Shown in pieces: positions 10,024-18,086 of a stretch of 64,000 nucleotides of DNA (the first letter of the stretch is position 1; every line of letters begins with the position of its first letter). The DNA comes from Bacillota bacterium (GTDB lineage: Bacteria > Bacillota > Sulfobacillia > Sulfobacillales > Sulfobacillaceae). The notes beneath the pieces are model-generated. The model was not told the DNA's origin. It worked only from the letters and a program-made list of their open reading frames with translations, and made no database searches. Made by a program: the position numbers and the translations under genes. Location: positions 1 to 64,000 of the forward strand of contig JAKBWA010000055.1 in assembly GCA_021841025.1 (NCBI GenBank), given 5' to 3'.

Positions 10024-10656
10024 CTATCTAAACGCCGGAACCCAGCTGTTCTTCGCAAGCCATTGAAAGAGCGCTGGATCTTTCATGATCATTGTTCGTC
10101 CTGATTGTCCTTGTTTTTGTATCACAACATCAGGCGATTGCCAGATCAAATGAAACAAGGTAGGTTTCTTTGTAGTACGGGAAACCACCTGGCCATTATT
10201 ATATGTTATTGAAGTTATCCTAATCGATGATGAAATCCCTGAAATAATTCGGTAGTCAGGATAGATCTGATAGACTCCCGAGGAGGTTTTGAGATACAAA
10301 GTGGACGGGCCGAACGGCTCCATCCACGGATGTCCTGCTTTCCCATGCACACTAACGGGCGGTGCACCAGATGCACGGATCGCTCCTTTTAGCAATTGGT
10401 GGATCAGATGGAGGGTTTGCGATGCATTTTTGGGTGAGCGGTTGATCATCGCTTCGGAATTGCCAACCATCCACACCTTCTCAATCTGAGGGTTCCATGC
10501 CGGCGACGATGAATCAGGGGAAGAATACACCGCCAACCTCTGTCCAAAGCCGTCTACCGGTGATGAGGCAAAACCCGGTCCGCTTGCGGATGCACCGCAT
10601 CCGGCCGCAACCAATACCGCGATAGCTGCTAGGCTTGCCGGCATAATTCTCTTCAT
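10024..10656 (-). CDS. Secreted lipoprotein of unknown function
   Basis: 210 residues. An MKR start, a hydrophobic segment and a lipobox ending LVAAGC (around Cys20) mark it as a lipoprotein. The mature part has no motif I recognise. It contains a helix-like block (ASQTLHLIHQLLKGAIRASG) followed by predicted strands (YLKTSSGVYQIYPDYRII, then TKKPTLFHLIWQSPDVV). The start at 10656 has GGAGTG nine bases upstream; a start six codons earlier is less well placed. Next to it on the same strand lies the single-pass membrane protein at 10770-11351, with a 113-bp gap, so the two may be co-transcribed. Confidence 0.65.
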   Translation of the reverse strand: MKRIMPASLAAIAVLVAAGCGASASGPGFASSPVDGFGQRLAVYSSPDSSSPAWNPQIEKVWMVGNSEAMINRSPKNASQTLHLIHQLLKGAIRASGAPPVSVHGKAGHPWMEPFGPSTLYLKTSSGVYQIYPDYRIISGISSSIRITSITYNNGQVVSRTTKKPTLFHLIWQSPDVVIQKQGQSGRTMIMKDPALFQWLAKNSWVPAFR

Positions 10657-10769
10657 TGTATTCACTCCAGTCACTCCATTCCACTGGGACGTATTCGGGG
10701 AGATGTTTCATGCGTCCCCCTCGAATTTGTGCGAACCACTTAACAACAAACTGAACAACAAGGATTTCA

Positions 10770-11351
10770 CTACACCCTTAAAGGGTGGCCCACACTGAGC
10801 GCTGTCAACCGCCTTAGCATGGCTGATGCTTGAGAAGAATTTTGTGTGATCAGGCCGTTATCAACCACACTCCCATTTTGGGCATTCACGATGAGAATTA
10901 GCGTATTACCTTTTAAGGGAGCAGCCAAAGGGGGTTCACTGGCCCATAGGGGATTGGAAAAGTGACCGCGCATCACGACCACATCGACCGGCATAGAGCT
11001 CTTGTCCACATAATCTCCAGACGTCGCCTCATTGCCTTGTTTACGTGTGGTGGTAAAATACATTGCAACACGGGGCTTGCTGTCGTGCGCGGAGCGAGCC
11101 GCCTTGTCGGCTAAAGCCGCTAGTGTCTGGTGTCCCCAAAGAGGCCCCCTAGACGTCATGTTCGATGAGAGTCTGGCATTCAACACTCCAGAACGAGCAT
11201 AGAATCTAAAGAACACCGCTAATGCAAAAATAGCGCAAATCCCTAGGCTTCCGGCCGCTATTGCCCTTCGTGTTCGATTCACAGTCTTGAGACTCCTCTT
11301 CGTTCGGTTTTTGGCCTCGCATATCGTCTTCAGCAGGTTGCTGTTCTCCAT
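10770..11351 (-). CDS. Single-pass membrane protein, unknown function
   Basis: 193 residues: a basic N-terminal cytoplasmic segment rich in Lys, Arg and Thr (about 30 residues), one transmembrane helix (AIAAGSLGICAIFALAVFF), and an outside domain with predicted alternating strands (KPRVAMYFTTT, VDVVVMRGHF, NTLILIVNAQNGSVVDNG). The layout recalls membrane anti-sigma factors or regulatory lipoprotein partners, but no sigma factor lies upstream and I see no zinc-binding motif. The final domain may form a PepSY-like or ferredoxin-like fold; this is a guess. Confidence 0.6.
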   Translation of the reverse strand: MENSNLLKTICEAKNRTKRSLKTVNRTRRAIAAGSLGICAIFALAVFFRFYARSGVLNARLSSNMTSRGPLWGHQTLAALADKAARSAHDSKPRVAMYFTTTRKQGNEATSGDYVDKSSMPVDVVVMRGHFSNPLWASEPPLAAPLKGNTLILIVNAQNGSVVDNGLITQNSSQASAMLRRLTALSVGHPLRV

Positions 11352-11824
11352 AATTCACGCGCATCTCAAGGATGACATCCCTTGCTTTCTGGGCAGAACC
11401 GATCATTAGAAATTCCGTCCCAACATCGTATTCCTACTTTGTGAAACGTCATAATCTTTCCTAAAGTTACGGATAGTGAGGGATTTTATCGTGATCAAAA
11501 CCGAAACTGTGGGCATCTTTCGCAGCGACTCGAAGATCTTATCGCGCAAGCTAACGTAATCGCTAAGCCGATATCCTAGGAAAAACACCCAAGAGAAACC
11601 CTGTTCGTCCATTTACTACACTGAAAAATGCTTTCACCAGACAACTCTCAAGCAAATCAAGACAACTGCCCGTGGACTGGACACGGCCTGTCCCTCACCC
11701 ATTCTCCACCAAAGCGACACCATCAACAAGTGTAGCGGGTGTGATATCCTAAGCCGTCTGAAAACAAGAAATCTCAGAGGGAGAAAACACGCTGGCCGCT
11801 GCTATGTCCCGCGCCAAAGAGACA
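11352..11824. other. Intergenic, nothing supported
   Basis: No gene with a ribosome binding site or family resemblance. The frame at 11406-11612 (minus) has no recognisable features. Confidence 0.4.
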
Positions 11825-11863
11825 GATCGTCTCGAGGGGATCTCGAGAAGTTTTGAGACGATC
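11825..11863 (-). terminator. Possible terminator of the sugar importer operon
   Basis: 9-bp arms GATCGTCTC and GAGACGATC with a 21-base loop, about 30 bases beyond the stop of the substrate-binding protein gene. The minus-strand side is followed by TGTCTCTTTGG, which is only weakly T-rich. Confidence 0.4.
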
Positions 11864-11891
11864 CGTCGCCCTTGCGCTCTCAACTCTCACT

Positions 11892-13193
11892 TTACTGATA
11901 AGTTCCGTCCTTTCGAGCTAACTTGACAGCTTGCTGGTAGGCAGCGTGCATAGCTTGTACCGGAGTTTCTTTATTGATCAATACGGCAACAATAGCATTA
12001 AGTAAAACCTCATGAGAGAATTGATCCCACCAGGCTACCTTCGGTTCTGCGACAGCCGTAGGCAATACACTTAATGAGACCCGTTGAGCCGGATGGGTTT
12101 TCAGAAAGGCTGTAGCCGCTTGAGCCACGTCCGTGCGCACCGGAAGATATCCCTGACTGTGCTCCATCCAATAAAGTTGCCCTGTTTTAGAGGTGAGATA
12201 TTTCACAAAGGAAAAAGCGGCACGTTGTTGACTGGGCGTTGATTTAGCAAATATTCCTAGATATCCTCCGAACATAGACGTCGCGTGGCGAACATCGTGA
12301 GGCAATGGGGCTTCCGCCAGAGTAAATTTGTTTCCCACCGCCGCCTGCACATATGGATAAAAACCCGTCGTCCCAATAAGGATGGAGCTGGTTTCGTTGG
12401 CAAAGTCAGTTTGGGACGCATAACCGTGAGTTAATACCGCAGACCCGTTTTTAACCATATTACTCCATAAGGTTAAAGCTTTAACTGCGGGTCCGTGAGA
12501 AGAAAAAGCTGCTTTATTCGGCATGCCGTTGGAACCCACAAAATTTCCGGCCGCCTGGTCAAAGAATGCAAGCCACGGATAGGTGTGTACCAAGGTAATG
12601 GCAAAGGCCTGTTTGCCCGATCCGGACAACTTGGCGGCATCTCGGGCAAATTGTGTCCAGGTCTTAGGCGGAGCGGTAATTCCAGCGTTGTCGAAAGCAT
12701 TTTTGTTGTAATACATAATGGCGGCACCGAGATTGAAGGGCAGCAGATATTGATCCCCATTGGGCCATTTCCCCGGCTTGAGCAGATTAGGGTAAAATGG
12801 CGTCAACGAAAATCCGTGAGGTCCTTTAATCAGAGGGTTCAGATTGATTAAGCTGTGTGTTTGGATAAACCCGGTGGCCCATGGCGGGTTCATTTGTGAC
12901 AACGTCGGAGGATTGCCCGCAACGATAGCAGTCAACAACTTTGGCTCCAAAGCGGCATCATTGGGCACGACGATGTCGTTGACAGTAATCTGAGGATGCG
13001 ACTTTTCAAATTGATGAATTTCTCCGGCTAAAGCAACTTTATAGGGCCCCGTCATTTCATTCCAAAAGGTAATGGTAACAGGGCTGGTACTGTGTGCAGT
13101 CTTATGCGATACACCAGGGCCGCAACCAGCCAAAGCAGACGACATGACTACCGTGCTGAGAAGCGAAAATATAATTGATGATTTTTTGTTCAC
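11892..13193 (-). CDS. ABC sugar transporter, substrate-binding lipoprotein
   Basis: 433 residues, a family 1 extracellular solute-binding protein (the MalE/UgpB group) that captures a sugar or oligosaccharide outside the membrane. The N-terminal hydrophobic segment ends in the lipobox LAGC. VTITFWNEMTGPYK, followed by the (I/V)TVNDIVVPND stretch and NPPTLSQMNPPWA, is typical of these proteins. The GTG start at 13193 has AAGGAGGAG seven bases upstream; a start 15 codons earlier has none. It is the last gene of gntR-permease-permease-SBP, an unusual order since the binding protein usually comes first. The ligand is unknown. Confidence 0.88.
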   Translation of the reverse strand: MNKKSSIIFSLLSTVVMSSALAGCGPGVSHKTAHSTSPVTITFWNEMTGPYKVALAGEIHQFEKSHPQITVNDIVVPNDAALEPKLLTAIVAGNPPTLSQMNPPWATGFIQTHSLINLNPLIKGPHGFSLTPFYPNLLKPGKWPNGDQYLLPFNLGAAIMYYNKNAFDNAGITAPPKTWTQFARDAAKLSGSGKQAFAITLVHTYPWLAFFDQAAGNFVGSNGMPNKAAFSSHGPAVKALTLWSNMVKNGSAVLTHGYASQTDFANETSSILIGTTGFYPYVQAAVGNKFTLAEAPLPHDVRHATSMFGGYLGIFAKSTPSQQRAAFSFVKYLTSKTGQLYWMEHSQGYLPVRTDVAQAATAFLKTHPAQRVSLSVLPTAVAEPKVAWWDQFSHEVLLNAIVAVLINKETPVQAMHAAYQQAVKLARKDGTYQ

Positions 13194-13268
13194 GGAAAAA
13201 CTCCTCCTTATATCGTAAGGTAATGGTCTCAACGACAAATCAGTATCATCCGAAAACTCAGAAATCTC

Positions 13269-14093
13269 TCAGCCTTTAATGCCTGTACGGCTAACCGATT
13301 CAACAATTTTGTGTTGGGCTATCACGTAAAAGATCAATACGGGCACTGTGGTAATGGCAGCTGCAGCAGACAACACTGTCCAATCTGTTCCGTTGGCTGT
13401 GGAAAGAAAATTAGCCAGGCCAACTTGAATAGGTTGGACTTGCGGACCATTCGTCACAATGAGCGGCCATAAGAAGGCATTCCAGCTCAGCAAAAACAGG
13501 TAAATACTCACCGTGGCTAAAGCCGGCATCAGATTAGGCACAACGATTTTCCACAAATATCTCCACGGAGTAACACCGTCAATCCGCCCCGCATCCCATA
13601 ATTCTTTAGGCAAGGACCGCATGAACTGCATCAGCATGAAAACGGCAAATCCGTTTGCGGCAAAGGGGACAATTTGAGCCGTGTAGGTATTTAACCAATT
13701 TAAATCACGTATCAGTAAGTAGTCCGGTACAATAATCGAATAAAACGGGATCATCATTGTCGACAAAATGAGCGCCAAAAGATATTTGGTTATGCGGTTA
13801 GGCAAAAAGACAATGCTATAGGCAGCTAAGGTCGATGTTAAAAGCGCTAGCAGCGTTGTCACCAGGCCCATACCCAGCGAATTAACCAGAAAACGCAGCC
13901 ATGGCGCCAGACTCCAAGCTGCTACATAGTTGTGAACAACTCCTTGTGGCAAAAGAGCACCAGGAAAACTATAGGCGCGAGTTGACGTCTCTAAAGAGGT
14001 AGCAAAAATCCACCAAATTGGAAACACCACAAGCACAGCGGACAGAGCCAGAAAAACATATGTGAATATCCGAGTCATGGTACGCTGGTGCAT
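13269..14093 (-). CDS. ABC sugar transporter permease (MalG/UgpE type)
   Basis: About 274 residues and six transmembrane helices. The cytoplasmic EAA loop reads DAGRIDGVTPWRYLWKIVVP, the CUT1 permease signature that contacts the ATPase. I prefer the ATG at 14093 because GGAGG lies nine bases upstream; an ATG three codons earlier overlaps the upstream stop but abuts the ribosome binding site. It pairs with the MalF-type permease immediately upstream. No ATPase gene is nearby, so a shared MsmX-like ATPase elsewhere probably energises it (inference from known CUT1 systems). Confidence 0.88.
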   Translation of the reverse strand: MHQRTMTRIFTYVFLALSAVLVVFPIWWIFATSLETSTRAYSFPGALLPQGVVHNYVAAWSLAPWLRFLVNSLGMGLVTTLLALLTSTLAAYSIVFLPNRITKYLLALILSTMMIPFYSIIVPDYLLIRDLNWLNTYTAQIVPFAANGFAVFMLMQFMRSLPKELWDAGRIDGVTPWRYLWKIVVPNLMPALATVSIYLFLLSWNAFLWPLIVTNGPQVQPIQVGLANFLSTANGTDWTVLSAAAAITTVPVLIFYVIAQHKIVESVSRTGIKG

Positions 14094-14098
14094 CGTTG

Positions 14099-14983
14099 TC
14101 ATCCTCCATAGTAAATAGACCGGCGCGAAACCCAAAACTGCAAACCGGTCAAACCTAATATCATCACAAAAAATATTACGGCTTGAGCTGAAGCTTCTCC
14201 AAAGTGAAAATAATTAAAAGCGGTTTCATAAATCAGATACGTCAAGGTCGTCGTCCCGTTTAAGGGTCCTCCCCGCGTCAACGCAAAGATTTGGGTAAAA
14301 GTCTGAAATGCATTAATCGTATTAATCACAATCACGAACAATGTAGTCGGTGACAGAAGCGGCCAGATAATGTGCCAAAACTGGCGCCATGACGAAGCCC
14401 CATCAACCGAAGCGGCTTCAAGCAAGTCTCGAGGAATATTTGTCAGCCCCGCCAAAAACAGTAACATCGTGAAGCCAAAACTGAACCAAATCGTGTAGAT
14501 TATCAGACTCACTAAAGCTAAGGTTGGATCGTTTACCCATCCAATCCCGCTTCCCAGACCCAAAACCCCCAAAACATGGTCAATGAGCCCGACACGAGGT
14601 TGGTACATCCACAACCAAACTGTCGAGGTGGCCACAACCGGCATCACATAGGGCAAGAAGAACAAAGCTCTAAATAAGCCGCTCGCACGCATACCTCGGT
14701 ATAACAAAACGGCAAACAACAAGGAAATGGCACCCCCTACCACAACAACTCCCAAGGTAAAAAACAATGTGACTCGTAGGGCTTGCCAAAAAGACTGAGT
14801 CTCTAACAATTGGTGATATTGATTGAATCCAACAAACCGGGGATGCATCCCATACATAAAATGAAAAAAACTATACCCTCCCACAAAAAACAGCGGAACA
14901 ATCCAGAAAACGATCAATACCATTAATGACGGAACCAGATACCAGAATCCATAAGACGATATGGATTGGTCTTGCCTTGTCAT
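14099..14983 (-). CDS. ABC sugar transporter permease (MalF/UgpA type)
   Basis: 294 residues with six transmembrane helices. Its EAA loop is EAASVDGASSWRQFWHIIWP, the CUT1 consensus. The ATG at 14983 overlaps the stop of the regulator gene by four bases, so translation is likely coupled. AGGAGA lies ten bases upstream. Partner of the downstream MalG-type permease. Confidence 0.88.
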   Translation of the reverse strand: MTRQDQSISSYGFWYLVPSLMVLIVFWIVPLFFVGGYSFFHFMYGMHPRFVGFNQYHQLLETQSFWQALRVTLFFTLGVVVVGGAISLLFAVLLYRGMRASGLFRALFFLPYVMPVVATSTVWLWMYQPRVGLIDHVLGVLGLGSGIGWVNDPTLALVSLIIYTIWFSFGFTMLLFLAGLTNIPRDLLEAASVDGASSWRQFWHIIWPLLSPTTLFVIVINTINAFQTFTQIFALTRGGPLNGTTTLTYLIYETAFNYFHFGEASAQAVIFFVMILGLTGLQFWVSRRSIYYGG

Positions 14984-15720
14984 GATTCTGGTCTCTCCTT
15001 GAATTCCGTGTGCCGGATAATGCTATATGAAATATAGCCTTCCCGGTGATAGCCAATACTGTAGATGACGGGAATGTGTTCTGTCGTGTAGGCTACTTGT
15101 TGGAGATAAAGAACAGCCTCATCGGACGGAATTCCTAAGGCATTCGCGGCTTCTTCACTAGCGCGTTTGATCGAAATTTGAGTAGCAGCCGACGAAATTA
15201 TGATGCCCAAACGAGCTAATGCAGCCATCATTTTGTCAGAAAAGACTGTTAAATCAACACGCATCGTCCCTACTTGGGCAGGCAGGTAATCAATGAGAAA
15301 TACAGCCGGATCACCACTAGCCAGAACGGTTCGCGTGACGCGGTAACCGTCCGTTTCGTCCGGCAAATCAAGCGCATCCGTCACATGGTGCGGAAGACTG
15401 ACAGATGCGATGTGAATATTTGTCACCGACGGCTCAAATCCATTGTCGGTCACAATATCCGCCACACTATTCAAGATATGCAATGGGGCATTCATGGTTC
15501 GTAGCGGTCTAGCAGCAAAAGTTCCGACACCGTGTTTTCGAACAACCAAGCCCTCTTGTTCAAGAGCACTAAGCGCAGAACGAATAGTAGGACGACTCAT
15601 ACCTAGAAGCTTGGCCAATTTGTCCTCGGACGGCAAGCGTTGACCAGGCGTTGTAGTCATTAAAATTTCTTCTATCCCATCACGTGCAAGACGTTGACGC
15701 GGAATAAACCGCTCTGTCAT
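14980..15720 (-). CDS. GntR-family regulator (HutC/UTRA type)
   Basis: 246 residues. Residues about 10-75 hold the GntR winged helix: QRLPSEDKLAKLLGMSRPTI, then RSALSALEQEGLVVRKHGVGTF, the standard pattern. The rest is a UTRA ligand-binding domain ending with YHREGYISY. These proteins usually repress a transport operon until a sugar or sugar phosphate binds. It is the first gene of the importer operon, so it probably controls itself and the transporter. The ATG at 15720 has GGAGG seven bases upstream. An inverted repeat sits in its leader. Confidence 0.88.
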   Translation of the reverse strand: MTERFIPRQRLARDGIEEILMTTTPGQRLPSEDKLAKLLGMSRPTIRSALSALEQEGLVVRKHGVGTFAARPLRTMNAPLHILNSVADIVTDNGFEPSVTNIHIASVSLPHHVTDALDLPDETDGYRVTRTVLASGDPAVFLIDYLPAQVGTMRVDLTVFSDKMMAALARLGIIISSAATQISIKRASEEAANALGIPSDEAVLYLQQVAYTTEHIPVIYSIGYHREGYISYSIIRHTEFKERPES

Positions 15721-15744
15721 GACGGGTCCTCCCCCCACCACTCC

Positions 15745-15804
15745 TAAGACGTCTTACGACTTTGGATACAACCAAAATATAGCAAACCCCAGCGTAAACC
15801 GCAA
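15745..15804 (-). promoter_or_regulatory. Promoter and operator of the gntR-ABC operon
   Basis: On the minus strand TTGCGG (15799-15804) and TATATT (15776-15781) are spaced by 17 bases, a reasonable sigma-A promoter. A perfect 12-bp palindrome TAAGACGTCTTA (15745-15756) lies just after the expected transcription start, where a GntR dimer would block elongation or initiation. Confidence 0.6.
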
Positions 15805-16369
15805 GTCGTTCACTGCTTTTTTGTGGAACCTACGTCTATGTGAGGATTAGTACCGGTACTGCGTAATGGATCCCTTACGCAATGCACTTTCGCAAGCATG
15901 AATATTTGAGAAAATGCCCAAATGACAGAAAGAAGCGGAGGGCAAAATCGTTATATCGAAGGTTTCAATTCTTCTTTGTGCTCCAAATTTTCACCAAGGT
16001 TTAGCACTGCTCGCACCCACACATTCTCAACCGCTCAAGGCCTTGCTCTTCCCATCAATGCGCCGAGACTCCCAAAGTGCGCCAAGTCAAATCTGCGAGC
16101 AATCTTTATGGGCGCTCACGTGTCTGTGGCCTATTGCCACGTGTCCACCCAACAGGGCCAATGAAAACCTCAACCCCTTTAGAATATGGTGTCCCTCATA
16201 TGCCCAGGGCTGAAATCCACGGACACACACAGAGTCTGACCCTTTTTCCTGGATGTAGATGGCAAGCGGCCATGGGCTTGCCCACCTCCTCCCCACGCTA
16301 CCTTTTATTTTACTCTCCACTCCGCTAAGGTCTCTCTACAGGCCTCTACTCAGGCTTTCCCGGTCGTTT
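15805..16369. other. Intergenic, nothing supported
   Basis: 565 bp with short open frames on both strands but no ribosome binding site or family resemblance. It may hold decayed coding sequence around 16080-16320. Confidence 0.4.
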
Positions 16370-16579
16370 TTAGTGCAGGGTTGCCATCACGTTGATGACG
16401 ACTAAGATCACCATGCCCACAACATAGAAACGCAGGCCCCACATAAGCCACTTCAACCCCGGGGTTAGCCGTACAAGGCCTAAGGATTCAATCCGGCGGC
16501 GCGACTCTTGATGTTGCTCGAGAAGTTTGGTAATCTCGGGTTTCTGGGAATTTAGCTGTGAATCATGGTATGAAGGCAT
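16370..16579 (-). CDS. Small membrane protein following the NRAMP gene
   Basis: 69 residues: a soluble basic N-terminal part (LEQHQESRRRIESLG) and one or two C-terminal hydrophobic helices (LKWLMWGLRFYVVGMVILVV). The ATG at 16579 has AAAGGACG upstream. It starts 53 bp after the NRAMP-like gene on the same strand and is likely co-transcribed. I do not know the family; a transporter accessory subunit is possible but unsupported. Confidence 0.5.
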   Translation of the reverse strand: MPSYHDSQLNSQKPEITKLLEQHQESRRRIESLGLVRLTPGLKWLMWGLRFYVVGMVILVVINVMATLH

Positions 16580-16632
16580 GCGATCCGTCCTTTCTTCTTT
16601 CCCATCCTTTCTTCCGTTCTGTGTTCCTTCCG

Positions 16633-17976
16633 TCATAACATTGTGGCCACGGCATAAATGACGCCGGCAAGAGAAATAAACCCGCCCACCGTAATTCCCA
16701 GCACATTGAGCCACCAAGTATTGCGGTAGGATCCCATGATCTCGCGATCATTCACCAGGATCAGCAAAAATAAAAAAATGGGAGGCATGGTCAAGACTGC
16801 AATGATGTTGACGAAGATAACGATCATTTCAAGAGGAAAGCCAGGGATGAGCACCACCAGCCCGGCTGCCAAAGTCATACCAGCCAAAATCGCATAAAAG
16901 CCCAGGGCTTCAGACCACCGGCGATTGAGGCTGGCGGCTTGACGAAAACTCTCCCCCCAAACATAAGCGGACGATGTCGAAATCGTAGTAGCGGCCACAA
17001 GTCCTGCCTCTAAAATGCCCAAAGCAAACAGACTTCCTCCAATCCGGCCAATATAAGGGGTCAGTGCTTCAGCAAATTGAGCCCCATTAAATTGGCGGGT
17101 GTTCATGTGATGGGAAAACAATACACTGGTGGCTACAAGACATGCCACCGCAGCCAAAGAGGCCAAGCCAGCTCCCAACACGGTATCCCAACGCCCGTGA
17201 CGAATGTCCGGTTCCATGAGCCCTTTATCCCGAATACTGGCTTGCTGAAAATACAGCATCCAGGGCGTGATCGTGGCTCCAATGTCCGAGAGCGCCAGTA
17301 AAATCATGTGTTTACTCCATCCTCCCTGTGGAGAGACAGAGATAAACGCGTGGGTTAACACCGGCCACGAGGGATGACTCATTAAGGCGATAGGCACAAA
17401 CACCAGATTAAAAGTCGCAATAAGAAGAACTCTGCGTTCCCATGCAAAATACCGGTGAGAAAGAGGAGCCGCCATCACCAAAGCCATCCCTCCGCCAACA
17501 GCCAGTGCTGACGGGATATGAAAATAGCGGGCGCCCGCCACGATGCCGACAAATTCCGTAATGAGGGTGAGAAAATTAGTCAGCAACAGATCACCCATCG
17601 CCAAATGACCCCACTTACGGCCAAAGCGGCGATAGATCAATTCGGCCAGACCGCTTTGAGTCAAAGCGCCTAGGCGTACCGTCATTTCTTGGGTAATCAC
17701 GGCGAGAACAAATGTCAAGAGAATGAAAGGGAGAAAAAAATTGATCCCAAATTGCGAGCCGGTTCCCGCATAAGACAACATGCTGGGGGCATCATTTTCG
17801 CCGAGCATGGCTAAAAGGCCTGGCCCTACCAACAGCCATAAAAGCCGCATCTGACGGCGTTTTTGCCGTGCCTGATGAACCTCGAAACAATCTTGTAGAC
17901 GTTGATGCAAATCCCCTGGCAAAGGGAGCGGGTCCACTGCCTTGAAGTCTCTATGGATGTCACGGTTAGAGGGCAC
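16633..17976 (-). CDS. NRAMP-related divalent metal transporter
   Basis: About 447 residues with eleven or so helices in the NRAMP (SLC11) arrangement. Helix 1 carries GENDAPSM where classical Mn/Fe transporters have the metal-binding DPGN. Helix 6 reads GATITPWMLYFQQAS, matching the GTTISP-type motif of a distant NRAMP branch, where the classical helix has MPH. So the fold is NRAMP but the metal site differs, and the substrate could be Mn, Mg or another ion. The start is one of two GTG codons; the one at 17976 is nine bases from GAGG. It lies 110 bp downstream of the sigma-54 activator gene on the same strand, and could supply metal for the di-iron enzyme (inference). Confidence 0.75.
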   Translation of the reverse strand: MPSNRDIHRDFKAVDPLPLPGDLHQRLQDCFEVHQARQKRRQMRLLWLLVGPGLLAMLGENDAPSMLSYAGTGSQFGINFFLPFILLTFVLAVITQEMTVRLGALTQSGLAELIYRRFGRKWGHLAMGDLLLTNFLTLITEFVGIVAGARYFHIPSALAVGGGMALVMAAPLSHRYFAWERRVLLIATFNLVFVPIALMSHPSWPVLTHAFISVSPQGGWSKHMILLALSDIGATITPWMLYFQQASIRDKGLMEPDIRHGRWDTVLGAGLASLAAVACLVATSVLFSHHMNTRQFNGAQFAEALTPYIGRIGGSLFALGILEAGLVAATTISTSSAYVWGESFRQAASLNRRWSEALGFYAILAGMTLAAGLVVLIPGFPLEMIVIFVNIIAVLTMPPIFLFLLILVNDREIMGSYRNTWWLNVLGITVGGFISLAGVIYAVATML

Positions 17977-18086
17977 TTTCACTCACCTCGTCAATTGAGG
18001 AATACAATGGCCCATCTTTTGGCCCGTTCTTGAGAATTCGAAGACCCGGCTGTTTTTCATTGGCATCCCATGTGCCGTGCGTCCTT

